The translations under genes were made by a program, and so were the position numbers. Shown here piece after piece: positions 34,224-45,772 of a stretch of DNA of 64,000 nucleotides. This DNA is from Cristatella mucedo (Eukaryota > Bryozoa > Phylactolaemata > Cristatellidae), in assembly GCA_009760855.2 (NCBI GenBank), contig WPIO01000216.1, positions 155,001 to 219,000 of the forward strand, in the 5' to 3' direction. Below the pieces are notes generated by a model, which saw only the letters and a program-made list of their open reading frames with translations, was not told where the DNA came from and did no database searches. The stretch's first letter is position 1; every line of letters starts with the position of its first letter.

Positions 34224-35846
34224 ATAATAATAATAATATTAAGACATTTGATAAAGCCTCTTCGGAGAACTTAATCTCTGTTTAGGCGCTTTACGATTGC
34301 TGCAATGGAAGCATGATCAATATGCTTGTAGTAGCATGCTCAATAAACGACAAGAATAGCATGGTAATAGGGTCACGCACAGGGTCAGCATGCAAGTGTG
34401 GTTAGTGGTAGCACGTAACAGTGTCAGCACGCAAATGCGAATAAAGGATGGATCTCAGGAACCTACGAAATGCTGTCCTTAACAAGACGTTTTTATTTTC
34501 TTGTTAAATGTGGACGAGTCGGCATACTTCTTGACGTCGGTCTGGAGTGAATTCCAAGCATTTGGGAGCATACAAACTCCGATATCCACGCTCTCCAAAG
34601 GATTTGAGGTGTATGCGAGGTGCAGTTAAACACTTGGATTCCGAAAAGTACGTGGGACGATGCTAAGACTGGTGGAAGAGTAGATCTGATAGATAGGCTG
34701 AAGACAAAGAATGAAGGAACCTGAAAGTGAGTGACAAAACCTTGAAGTCGATGCGTTGCTTGACTAGGAGCCACTGCAGATCGGTGATAAGTGCTGTAAA
34801 GTAGCAACTACAACGCTCACGACAGGAAATCCCAGCTGCAGAGTTCTGCAAAAGCAGTAAGGAAATAATTGCACAGGCCAGTAGGCCAGTGACTTGCACA
34901 GTTAGAGAAGTCAAGATTGGATGCTACAAAGGCAAACAACAATTTAGATGCGGTATCCCTGTTATATCAAGAACGAATATTAGCATTGTTATGTAACTGA
35001 AAGTAGGCTCACTTGACTGTGGAGCTGAAGTGGCCGTCCAATGAATTGTCACTTTCGAGCATGGCACTTGGATTTCGTGCAGATTCAACAGGAAACTAGC
35101 TTGCAGAGTCGATTTAAAGCGTCAGCCTATCCGATTTCTGAGTCATACTTGATTTTCTTATAACTCTGAAGTTGATATATATCTCATCATCCAGTATAAA
35201 AAATGCAGCAATCCATATGCGGATGTCATAAATAGATGCAGCGAGGGAGTTGAGAGAATTTGACGTGTTCGAGAGCTGGAAGGGATCGAAGACCAAATGC
35301 ATTAAGTGCCGTCCACATAACAATGAACGCCTTGATTATGCTTAGCGATCACATCGCCGAAATAATCTAGACTGAGTATGGAGCCCTGAGGTATCCCATA
35401 TTTCAAAGGTATCTCGGATGATCTTTATTCATTCGCATCAACGATCTCGTTTCTCCCACTGAGATAGGCCACAAACCATGCAGAGCAGGAACGGTAGTTC
35501 CCAGGAGAGATGTGATGGGCTTAATAGGGAAATGCTGATCGATAGTTTCAATAGCTGCTGAAAGATCAAGCAAAACAAGAAATACTCTACGTATGTCTGG
35601 ATTCCTAAGTAGTTCGCTGTTCTCCCGAAGCAAGGCTGACTCCGTAAAGTAGTTAGCTCAAAAAACGGACTGAAACTTACTAGCAAGGTTTGAAGTTTCA
35701 ATATATAAGTTTAACCGGTCTGTCACACCTCATTCCAGTATCTTTGATAGGAAGGGTAGAAGGCAGACTGGGCAGAAGTTGGTCATGTCCTCTTGCCCTA
35801 GTATCAGTTTTTTTCAACAGCCTTTTTGAAAGGTGCGAGGACATAA
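34224..35846 (-). mobile_element. LINE-A copy, RT core to 3' end, decayed
   Basis: Minus-strand copy from the tail (34224) through the C-terminal frame (34663-34914), the palm region at 35403-35633 (FLVLLDLSAAIETIDQ) and up to an AAAAAGGCTGTTG segment near 35825. Homology ends at the tail of the next LINE-A at 35847. Several stops and frameshifts. Confidence 0.88.
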
Positions 35847-38800
35847 TAATAATAATTCACTTGATAAAGCGCCCTCAGAGAACTCAATCTCTTTCAAGGC
35901 GCTTTACATTTGCTGGAAAGGGAGACCCGATTGACTGTTAACTAAGTTCATGCTTGATAGACAACATGACTAACATGGTTAAAGTGAAATGTGTAGGATT
36001 AGCATGCAAGTATGGTGAGTGGCATTATGCCCAGTGTCACCACCATAAGCACATGAAGGACGAGTCATAGAGACCCACTAAATACTGTCTGAAATGGGAG
36101 TGTTTTTCAGTTATTTTTAAATTTAGTCAAGTCAGGGGACGTTCTGAGGTAAGTCGAGAGTGAGTTCCAGGCTTTGGGAGCGTACGAACTAAATGCACGA
36201 TTTCCAAAGGCTTTGAGGTTTGTACGAGGTATTGATAAACTGTTGGATTCCGAACGGAGAGTGGTATGATGCTTGGCCTGGTGGGGGAAGATATCCGAGA
36301 GATAGATAGGCTGGAGCTAAAAAACGGAGGGACCTAAACGTGAGTGACGAAACGTTGTAGAAGATCCGTTGCTTGACTGATGGCCTGTGCAGTTCGGCGA
36401 GAAGGGGTGTGATGTGGCAAGTGCGAAGCTCACGGCAGACATGCCTTGCTGGGGGAGTTTTGCACCAGCTGTAATCGCCGGATCACATGTGCCGGTAGGC
36501 CATCAAGAAGTGAGTTACAGAAGTCAAGACGGGATGTCAAGATTGCACAGACCAACTCAGACGTGGTATCCTTATCTAACAAAGTCCCAATTTTAGCAAT
36601 GTTATGTAGCTGAAAGTAGGCAGACTTGATTGTGGAGCTGATGTGGTCGTCTAATGAGAGGTCACTTTGGAACATGACACGTATATTTCGAACAGATTCA
36701 ACAGGAGATAAGCTGGCAGAGTCAATTTTGAGCAGGAACAGTTCCCATTTCTAAATCACACTGGATTTGCCCATAACTAGTAAGTTAGTTTTATCATCGT
36801 TTAGGTTTAGAAAATTGGCTGCCATCCAGGAGTGGATGTCACCAATACATTCAGCTAGCGAGTTGAGAGAATTCAAGTACTCGAAGGCTAGGAAGGATCA
36901 AGGAAAAAGTACAAATGAGTTGCATCCGCATACAAGTGAACACCTAGATTGTGGTCAACAATCACATCAGCAAGTGGCAGAGTGTAAACCGCGAAAAGAA
37001 CTGGACCTAGCACGGAGCCCTGAGGTACCCCATATTTCAGAGGTACCTCAGATGATCTTTGTCCATTCTCGTCGATACTCTGGAGTCTCCCACTGATATT
37101 AGACCTGAACCATTGCAGATTAGTGCCCGTGATGCCCTCGGGAGATGAGAGGTGCTCAAGAAGAACTTTGTCATCGATAGTATCAAAAGCAGCCGATAGA
37201 TAGAGCAAAACAAGCAGAGACACTCTACCTTTGTCTGCATTGCTATGTAGGTCATTCTACACCCTAAGCAATGTTGATTCTATGGAATGATCAGGTCTAA
37301 AGCCAGACTGGAACTTACTTGCAATGATTGAAGTTTCAATATATGAGTTCAGGCAGTATGACACGACCCGTTCCAGTGTCTTCAACAGAAATGGTAGAAG
37401 GGACTGGGCGGTAGTTGCTTAAATTCTCTCGGTGTAGTGTCACTTTCTTGAAAAGTGGCCTGACTATTGCTTTTTCGAAAGGTGCTGGGACATGACCTGA
37501 GGCTAATGACATATTAATGATGTTAGTTACGCATGACAGCAGCAGATCAATGAAACTTAGGAGCAGGATACTGGATATAGGGTGCAAAGGACTCGTTTCC
37601 TTTGATTGGGATATGAACTTCAGGACGAGATCACAAGTGACCTGCTTACATGTAGACATTGAGGTACAGCCAAGAATCGGGAACATCAGTTTAGGGGATG
37701 TTGTCATCGCAGGGACGGACTCTCTGACCTTGTCTATCTTATACACAAATAATCGAGAGAAGCGATCGGCTATATCATCACATTGATCATCGGGTAAGGA
37801 GCTAATTTGGGAGCAGTTGAGGAGATGGTTGATCGTCATCAGCATTTTCGGATTGTGAATCTGTGATTCAACAATGTTTTTATAGAAGCTAGGGTCAGCC
37901 TTTGCTAGGATCGACTGGTACGAACTAAAGTAGTCTTCATATGCATGTTGATGGACAGCATCTGATACATATGATCTGATACTAATGACATTCATGGTGT
38001 TGCTAATATATGGCAGCAGGAAATCAATGCATCGTAGAAGCAGGACAATGGGAATAGTTCCCAAAGAACTAAAACAATGTTTTTCTATTTTGATTAGGAT
38101 GTGAGCTTCAGGACAAGGTCACTAGTGACCAGCTTGACTGTAGACATTGAGGTGCTATACGGACTTGAGAGAGCATTCCAGTGGGATGCTGCCATCTGAG
38201 GGATGAACTCCCTGATCTGGTCTATCTTCTCGACAAAGATGCCAGAGGAGCGATAAGCTAGATCGTCACAGGGACCGGTTAGTAAGAAACTAACCCTGGA
38301 GCGGTTTAGGAGATTGTTGATCGTCGACAACAGCATTTTCGCATTGTGCTTGTCTGTGATTCAACAATGTGTTTACTGAAGCTAGATTTGGCCTGAGCTA
38401 GGATCGATTGGTACGATCTACAGCATTCCTCGTGAGCCAATCGGTCGGCAGTCAGTCCTGATCTTTTGTATTCTTTTTCAAGCTTGCACTTAGTAGACCT
38501 CGCTAGTTTAATGTCTGCTGTAAACCATAGGCCATTCTGGTGAGGGCGCACAGCGACCTTAGTCAGGCATGCAAGCTGGTCGAGCATATCGGCAAGTGTC
38601 GTCTTGTGGCAATTTGTCAATGAGGACTGGTCGGATGGGTACTGAGCAGCAGAGTGGTAGGACATATTCTCGCGCAGACAGCACCGATGACAAGGCTTTT
38701 GAGGTTTCGCGATTCACAGGTTATTGTAGAGGAGGAGAATGACGGCACATACTTAAGAATGAATGAGATCTTCACATGGTCAGACAAACAAGATTTGGTT

Positions 38801-39200
38801 TTATATGTGATGACAAAGTGTTTTTATATGAGAAACGTTGGTCGATTGTGTTAACCTTGATGTGAATATGGTCATGCACTTGCGCCACAAGAAACCACGA
38901 GTCAGTCAATGCACAAAATTCAGTGCTGAAGGTGACAAAAAAGTTATCACAATAAATTTTGAAATCACCTATAATGAGGATAGGTCGATTTGTTTCACAC
39001 AAAGTCGAAATTATATCAGATATATCTAAGATAAATGATAACTTGGCACTAGGTGGGATATAGACTATTGGCACCACTAGTAGCGTGTTTTCTGATGAAA
39101 TCAAGTCGATAGATACGAAAAACTGCTTCGATGGTACTGTAATTGGCTGGCAGTCAAATTTCGAGACCCCGGGCATAGCATGCGCGCTCAAGTTTTGATT
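35847..39200 (-). mobile_element. LINE-A copy, longest, endonuclease plus RT
   Basis: Most complete LINE-A. Read on minus: an apurinic-type endonuclease remnant (38772-39191) with VVPIVYIPPS and PILIIGDFKIYCDN; a linker (TADIKLARS, 38490-38530); RT with FEKAIVRPLFKK and NYRPV (37420-37480), a LLVLLYLSAAFDTID palm block (37170-37215), GVPQGSVLGPVLF (37005-37045) and YADATHLYF (YADD altered, 36910-36940); then the C-terminal region and the tail at 35847. Frameshifts and an internal tandem duplication (37517-38440) make it non-functional. Domain order and motifs place the family in the CR1/L2 group. Confidence 0.92.
37517..38440 (-). repeat. tandem duplication inside LINE-A linker
   Basis: 37517-37970 and 37980-38440 are homologous. 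Both contain a GCAGCAG-ATCAATG-A block, an ATATGAACTTCAGGAC or ATGTGAGCTTCAGGAC block, a TGTAGACATTGAGGT block and the CAACAATGT...GAAGCTAG block. The period is about 460-480 bp. The two halves differ noticeably, so either the duplication is old or two different copies recombined. Confidence 0.75.
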
Positions 39201-39670
39201 GATCTTTAGGTGTGAAAGAAGAAGAAACCGTCTGGAAAGTGATTAAATTGACGGGTAGTTTACTTATTTTAGCAGGGTTTCAGTCAAGATTAGCATGTCA
39301 AGACCTTATCAGAGATAAGGTTACTCATTACTAGTGCTTTATTGCACAGTTGGTGAGGATTCAAAAAACAAACGTAAATTTGGACCGCCGGAGTTGTAGC
39401 AGGCGTGATGACCACTAAGTTAGAGTGACTCAGTGCAGTTCAAGGAAGAACGTGCTGAGTGGTTCGAGACAACGCTAGGTATACCAAAGGAGCCGGTAGC
39501 CGGCTCTAAGCTCTAGCAAAACGAGCTGCTTCTCAGCTTGTGGCCCGGTTACCAAAGTGACTCATGGGCGCTTTCCTTTCGTTAGTTTATAATTCACGAA
39601 ACCTAGCAACATCATTGCAATCTAAGATAACATTGAAACTATGATAACGAAGCGATAATAGATATATATA
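39201..39670. other. unassigned sequence upstream of LINE-A
   Basis: This could include the 5' UTR of the LINE-A copy, because no other full-length 5' end is available for comparison. No gene seen. Confidence 0.35.
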
Positions 39671-39812
39671 TCATTCATTTATAAAGCACCCCAAGAGAAC
39701 TTAATCTCTATTCAGGCGCTTCACACATGCCTCGGGGCTCGAGCCCAAGAACTCAGCCAGACCTTGTTCGGGGCCAGCACCTTAACGGCTGGACCTAACC
39801 AGCTCGGTACGA
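39671..39812 (-). mobile_element. SINE-1 copy b (best preserved)
   Basis: On minus: a tRNA-like head with CCGTTAAGGTGCTGG (A-box region) and GGGCTCGAGCCCCG (B-box), then a tail AAGCGCCTGAATAGAGATTA followed by AGTTCTCTTGGGGTGCTTTA. That tail is almost the LINE-A stem-loop at 25392-25431. A short ATATAT stretch ends it. This is the classic arrangement of a SINE that borrows a partner LINE's 3' end. Confidence 0.72.
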
Positions 39813-40290
39813 TTGTTGTGAGCGTGTGTGCACGTGAATTGCTAAACAGCAGACGAATTGGAGCACTTGGAGCACAACCGAACTCAACAATGTTTAATCA
39901 ACAACTCTTCTGCAGATGTTAATCTAACCGGAGCTTCCATCGTCTGCGCTTAGGAACGATACGCTTCGATTGATCAGTCAATGTCGGGAGGGTACCCCAG
40001 CCTAGCCCCGGAAGATTAAATATTTAGGGGTGGCACTATCGTAGGCTGGCATATGCATTCTTAATTACGATCTCAACAACAATTGCAATAGTTACTCTTA
40101 CTAATGCAGGTTACTAGCAGCCGGCGTACCTAATATTCATGTCGGAGTCGACAGGCATAGGGCCACAATTCTGACATTTAGTAGCTGGCAAAGCACAGAA
40201 ATAATAGCAAGCGGCCAGTGTGCACGATGCATATCGGGAAGTACATGGGATAATGAATATAGATTAGAGCCAGCACAGACTTAAGGGCAT
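39813..40290. other. unassigned sequence, no gene seen
   Basis: Ordinary composition between SINE-1 and the GA arrays. No feature recognised. Confidence 0.35.
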
Positions 40291-40294
40291 ATAT

Positions 40295-40466
40295 AGAGTG
40301 AGAGAGAAAGATAGCGAGAGACGGAGAGAGAGAGAGAGAGAGATAAAGAGAGTGAGAGAGAGAGAGACACACACACACACATACAGAGACACAGACAGGG
40401 AGACACGGAGAGAGGGACAGGGAGAGAGAGAGGGAGGTGCGAGAAGAATAAGAGAGCAAGAGAGAG

Positions 40467-40527
<61 letters not shown>

Positions 40528-40723
40528 GAAGAAGAGAGTGAGAGAAAGAGAGGGAGAAGAATTTCATTACATTACATTACAAGATAGAGTGAGAGAGAAA
40601 GAGCAAGAAAGAGTGAGAGAGGGAGAGAGAGGCAGTGGGAGAGAAAGAGAGTGAGAGAAACTGCTGAAGAAATAAAAGGAGCGTGAGAGAGAAAGGGCAA
40701 GAAGAATAAGAGAATGGAAAACG
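40295..40723. repeat. (GA)n-rich array with GACA and GGGA variants
   Basis: Irregular polypurine tract of about 430 bp, broken by a (CA)n patch (40368-40382) and a CATTACATTACATTAC run near 40563-40578. Confidence 0.92.
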
Positions 40724-40786
40724 TAGTAGACCTCGCTAGTTTAATGTCAGCTGTAAACCATAGGCCATTCTGGTGAGGGCGCACAG
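40724..40786 (-). mobile_element. 63-bp LINE-A linker fragment inside GA array
   Basis: Matches 38491-38553 at all but about one base, in the same orientation (minus, TADIKLARS coding region). Polypurine arrays lie on both sides. A piece this short with no LINE 3' end is not a normal insertion. Confidence 0.88.
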
Positions 40787-40834
40787 TGAGAGTAAGAGAG
40801 AGTGAGAGTTAAAGGCAGAGAGAGCGAGAGAGAG

Positions 40835-40921
<87 letters not shown>
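40787..40921. repeat. (GA)n microsatellite
   Basis: About 135 bp of nearly pure GA following the LINE-A fragment. Confidence 0.96.
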
Positions 40922-40922
<1 letters not shown>

Positions 40923-41229
40923 GCTGTCGATGTAAAGCAAAGATGGGTAGTAAGGTGAGATGAGGTGATAGCAATTATTATTTAATTTCAGCTGAAAATG
41001 TGTTGCATGGATTCAGTGCCGTGAGTTTGCCTGGTTTTTATTAAAAAATTAGGCAGTTGTCATAGATGACACCTACATTTCAATTACATCGTGACGGTAA
41101 AGCACAGTAGCACTTTTTATTAGAAACACCAAGTCTTCTAGACCAGCCACGAACTTGGAAGTGTAATGAGCAGCAATTCATTTTTAGCCTCATCGATGGC
41201 TGCATATCTTCGTAAATTAGATAATGAAA
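40922..41229. other. unassigned sequence, no gene seen
   Basis: AT-leaning DNA without coding signal. It may include the decayed 5' part of the next LINE-A copy. Confidence 0.35.
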
Positions 41230-42180
41230 AACTAACTTACTAGTTATGGGCAACCCAACTGTGACTCATAAATAGGAAAGGCAGACGCTACATATCGGCC
41301 CTGCCAGCATAACTCCTGTTGAGTCTGCACGAAATTTACGTGATGTTTTCCAAATTGACCTTTCGCTAGACTACCACATCAGTTTCACCTCAAGTTCGCC
41401 AATTTTCAGCTACATAACATTGATACAAATCCTGCTTGTTTAGATAAGGATACCATAACAAAGTTGGTCCATGCATTTGTGACGTTTCATCTTGACTTCT
41501 GGAACTCACTGCTTTCTGGCTTACCGGCATGTGCAGTTAGGCACTTACAGCTGGTGTAAAAATTGATACCTGGGCTGGTCTGTCGTGAGCATTGCTGTTG
41601 CAGCATCCCACCACTTCTCGCCGACCTGCACTGGCTACCAGTCAAGCAACGGATCAACTTCAAGGTTCTGTCGCTCACTTTGAGGTCGCTCCATTATGTG
41701 GCTCTTGCCGACCTATCAGATCTACTCCCCCACCAGGCTAAGCATCGTACCACCTGGTTTTCGGAAGCTAACTGTTTACCTATACCTCGAACGAACCTCA
41801 ATTCCTTTGGAGATCGTGCATCGTGCTTTTAATTTGTACGCTCCCAAAGCATGGAACTAATTCCCGACTTGCATCATAACATTCCTTAATGCGACCAAAT
41901 TTAAAAAGCAATTAAAAACGCATCTATTTACGACAGCATTGAATTGGTCCCTGTGATTATTTCTTTATGCGCTTGTACTGGCTAACATTGCTACATGCTG
42001 CCACTAACAAAACAACTTACAGGGTGACAGTGTGCATGTCACCACTAAGCATGTTATTCATGTCGTAAATCAAGCATGAGTATATTCACCATTCCATCAT
42101 TTTCCTTTGTTGCAAATGTATGGCACCTAGAAAGAGATTAAGTTCTCTGAGGGGCCTTGTCAAGCGTTTTATTGTTATTA
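41230..42180 (+). mobile_element. LINE-A copy, 5'-truncated
   Basis: Plus-strand copy starting at an equivalent of the NLLVMGKP coding block. The C-terminal frame is at 41563-41832 (LVCREHCCCS, LHWLPVKQRINFKVLSLTL), followed by the 3' UTR, stem-loop (degraded GGCACC) and tail ending near 42180. Confidence 0.88.
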
Positions 42181-43029
42181 GCGTAGTTAAGCTTATGGAA
42201 ATACCAAGAAAATCAAGTATTCAGCTTAACAGTCGTTGGGAGCAGATTTGGATGATGTAAACGACAAATGCAGATGTTCCTCGTCGGAATAAAAGTGGCG
42301 ACCTATTTAATGGGCTAGAAACACCTTTCTGGATGTTCGGCGTTTATGGAGAACAGGGAAGAATTGAGGTCGGGCCATGACGGGACTCCACAGGTGACCA
42401 GTCTGGTAAATTTGATCTGACCCCCACAGGACAAGAACTGAACATGTTCGGAAGAATGAAGTGTGAACCAACTCGGTGCCTTTTATCCTAAACCAATCAT
42501 TGTTCCCAATCGTTCAGTTATTATACCATGATCAATTGTATCAAACGCATCTACTAGATTCAGCACGGCAAGGGCATTTGAAATCCCGTCATATTTGCAC
42601 CAAAGGTTTTTCCGCTGGGCAGAGCATACCAGTTTCTTTATGTGAGCTAAAAGCTGCTTCGTGAGGACCCAGGCAAGGGTATTTGACCATTATAATTAAG
42701 GAAAATTGGTCAATATTTTGCCAGGACCTCTAGACATAATCATGCAATTAATGTATCAGCAATACAATGGCCTGTTGGGAGGATTCTGGTACAACTCTAA
42801 TCCGAAGAAGATTTGAGAAGCTCAATTACGGCTTAGCTAAGTTTGTCTGCAAGTGCAGACCACAGAGAAGATGGTATTAAGTCGTGAACAGACGAGCTTT
42901 TTTGTTACCAGAGTACTAAGGTAGCCACAACCCATCCAGTTACATTTGAAACCTTTTATGGAAGGTCGAAATATGCAACTTGATAATTGCCTAATTCAGG
43001 GGAGGCTGAATGTAGGCATTATTATGTAT

Positions 43030-43172
43030 ATAGCATTAATCTGTATAGTGCCTAAGATAACGTACCGTCTATAAGGCGCTTTACATATGCCACGGGGCTC
43101 GAACCAACGACCTCGGCCAGATCTTAATCGGGGCGAGTACCTTTACCACTGTATCAAGGCTGAACACCTAAC
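43030..43172 (-). mobile_element. SINE-1 copy c, nested in LINE-B
   Basis: On minus: an A-box-like CAGTGGTAAAGGTACTCG, a B-box GGTTCGAGCCCCG and a tail starting AAAGCGCCTTATAG with the second stem arm changed (AGGCACT in place of GGCGCTT). Inserted within the LINE-B copy. Confidence 0.7.
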
Positions 43173-44237
43173 TGTTAATGTCTTGCAAGTGAGAATCGTC
43201 TGAGCTAGAAAGAAAATTAATCAGTGTCAATTAAATCTGTTATGATTCAATTAGGTAGGGCTCCCGTTTTCAAGGGAATAAGAAGCATTGGCTTTTCTAA
43301 GCTTCTGGTTGCGTAATCGGAAGAAGTTGATCCTCATCAGACCCAGACAGCTTGAATTGCCGATCATGCCTGCTTTTAACACGGTTCACCTTCGAAACTT
43401 TTCGCTTAATTGAAATAAACATTTAAGACTGTGTAAATTGACGGAACGTTTGAGAGTACGCTCGATGAGGGCAATTCTAAGCTTCATTTTCACTCTATCC
43501 GTGAAGACATAAAGGCTGTTTGCCAAGACTGAGTGAAAATCAAAGAGATGCCCCACAGACAGATTCCAAAAGTTTCCTATTGTTTTTTTTTACTTTTAAG
43601 TTACCTAGAGGGCTAATCTCGATGCTAACACGAACATATAATAAATCAGGAACAGTAAACGAGACTGAGCTATGCTCCGAGATTGTCAGTGTGGACACAA
43701 CAACGTCAGAAGGGCAGACATCCTTAGTGGTAATGCGATTCAGGATGTGCCTACGGTTGTGATTAGCCTGATCAGCATGTTGGACGCAACCATGAACCTC
43801 CAGACTGTCAAGAAAAGAGTGAACCTATCAGTTTATTGCTACTGTTGTCTACGTAGAGAATAATACTGCAATGAATAACGAATGGTCGCTGCCGAATACT
43901 TAAGTGTGGAACTCCGACTACTTCTCTGCATACAAGGTTTAACAGCCAGAAAGAGGTCCGTAGATACTTTGAGATGGACCCAGTCTTTGACGGCGATCTG
44001 TCGTCGACTTCAAAAGAGTGACCGTGGTGAAAAACCGCCGATCTTGTGGCCAATTGATATACAAACTACGAGAGCCATCCACATAACCACTTTGTCAGAC
44101 AGCATTAACTGAAAGACTAAAAGCCTGAATTGGGTTGTCTGAAATGTGCAGGCAGCCATAATAGATTCGTCATCGGCGTCTTGGTCAGCACCATTGCATA
44201 TAGCTATTCCTGGAGAATCCAATCGGAAATTACTACC

Positions 44238-44241
44238 CTAT
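44238..44241. repeat. target-site duplication, left (CTAT)
   Basis: Identical to 45769-45772 at the other end of solo LTR copy 2. Confidence 0.8.
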
Positions 44242-44636
44242 TGTAGCGCCCTTCTGGCTTGGCTAAATTTTGGGGCGAACAAGAGCTTTTCGGAGGCGGG
44301 CTAGAACTGCGTTGTCCTGGAGCAGTGAGCCAAAGAAGAGCGTCAGTGCGGTTAGAGAGCAAGAGCTTAAGAGCAAGCCAGGAAGCTCTCTGACCAGCGG
44401 CGGCGATCTGACCTTTAGAATCGGTCCGATACCCGCAGGAGCTGCTGATTGATGTTGGCTGGCCTATCAACCTTCACAATCACTCTGTCCAAAAAAATCG
44501 TCTGGAACCCATTCGCCATTCAAGCTGGACAGAGGGGACATTCCAATGGCCTAGTGCTGGTATTAACTCCTTAACGTAATGGGCCATGGTGTCGGGCCAA
44601 ATACCACTAAGCTCTTGCCCCATTGTCTCAGCTAAG

Positions 44637-44644
44637 TATTTAAG
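44637..44644 (+). promoter_or_regulatory. TATA-like box of LTR copy 2
   Basis: TATTTAAG in a context (CAGC-AAGTATTTAAGA) shared with copy 1. Confidence 0.6.
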
Positions 44645-44953
44645 AATGGAGCGACGCTCGCTCTGGGCCTTGTATTTTTGGTCTCTTCTGGTCATCTGTC
44701 CGGCTCAGGGCTTCAACGCCGTCTGGCACTCGTTTCTCTGAAAGCGACGGAGGAGGGCGGGCTGTCCGCCGACGATGGACGGAACAGGACAAGACAGTGC
44801 TAGGAGGATTCGGTGGACTCCACCGAATACGGTCGTATCGCGCCCGAGCTGGCTATTTGTGATTCTTTTGTGTTTTGCGTGTGCGGGCTAGCACGTGGTC
44901 TCGGCATATGGATTTTCCGGTGCGAGCTAGACGTATTTGGCATGTGTGGAGCC

Positions 44954-45500
44954 CTAGTTCTCCGGTTAGGGTTTAGGCTCCAGTTTGAGCTCTGTCTATT
45001 TGGGTCCTTCCCCAGTATAGACGTAAGTAGCGTAAGTTTGGAGACGTGTTCCTTCCGCATGAGTGCTTAAGGTGGCGTGTGTGGAGTATTCCTGCTACAC
45101 TGGTGGAAACCGAGTCCTAGTTCTCCGGTTAGAGTTTAGGCTCTGGTTCGGGCTCCGTCTATTTGGGTCGTTTCCCATTATAAACGTAAGCAGCCCCAGT
45201 GCGGAGAAGTATTTCCTCCGCAAGAGTGCTTGAGGTGGCGTGTGTGCAGTATTCCTGCCGCACAGGTGGAAATGGAGTCCTAGTTCTCCGGTTAGGGTTT
45301 AGGCTCCGGTTCGCGCTTCATGAGGAGAAGTATTCCCTCCGCAAGAGTGTTTAGGTTGGTGCGTTTGGGGAATTCCTTCCGCACAGGTGGAAACGAAGTC
45401 CTAGTTCTCTGGTTAGTGTTTAGGCTCCGGTTAGCGCTCAGTGTGGAGAAGTATTCCCTCCGCAAGAGTGTTGGTGCTGTTGAGAACGTGTCAGGAATGT
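44954..45500 (+). repeat. 163/121-bp tandem repeats within LTR copy 2
   Basis: Units begin CTAGTTCTC at 44954, 45117, 45280 and 45401, giving periods of 163, 163 and 121 bp. The longer units carry an additional segment of about 41 bp (GTCTATTTGGGTC...AAACGTAAG or similar) absent from copy 1. Confidence 0.88.
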
Positions 45501-45545
45501 GGAGATAAAACTGAGCTAGACGCACAGCAACTTTGTGTGCTTGCG

Positions 45546-45551
45546 AATAAA
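45546..45551 (+). terminator. polyadenylation signal of LTR copy 2
   Basis: AATAAA conserved in place with copy 1. Confidence 0.7.
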
Positions 45552-45772
45552 GTTCAGTTAAATCCCCAATTTATGTGTCTCGCTTTCCAATTCACGCCGC
45601 GGACTCACAACCCTCTTTAGTAACGGAAAGCAGGTTAGCGCCAGAAACGCTCGTTTCGTCGCGGCCAGCTTATTGTGCGTAGGCGCGCACCGCACGGCAT
45701 TAGGCGGTAGGCTACGCCGCTAGGTAACCGGCAGGTTGAGCCTACCCCGCCTAGCCTTTGGCGTTACACTAT

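Larger units (their letters stand above)
42240..44241 (-). mobile_element. LINE-B copy, RT and endonuclease, decayed
   Basis: The minus-strand copy spans an RT segment (GGAATAAAAGTGGC and GGGACTCCACAGGTGACC blocks matching 55640 and 55730) and, from 43630, the endonuclease region (AACAGTAAACGAGAC and AACAGCCAGAAAGAGGTC blocks matching 56968 and 57253). It is interrupted by a SINE-1 at 43030-43172 and cut at its 5' side by the solo LTR at 44242. Confidence 0.78.
44242..45768 (+). mobile_element. solo LTR of LTR-retrotransposon (copy 2)
   Basis: The 1527-bp homologue of 22352-23688, with the same TGTAGCGCC and GGCGTTACA ends and a perfect CTAT duplication (44238-44241, 45769-45772). The TATA-like TATTTAAG is at 44637 and AATAAA at 45546. 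It is longer than copy 1, mainly because of an extra tandem unit and 41-bp insertions in two units. It inserted into LINE-B. No gag-pol sequence is present. Confidence 0.88.

Noticed and set aside
23089-45500. Regularly spaced repeats that could look like a CRISPR array
   Set aside because: The units are long, their spacers are also conserved, and they lie inside LTRs of an animal genome.
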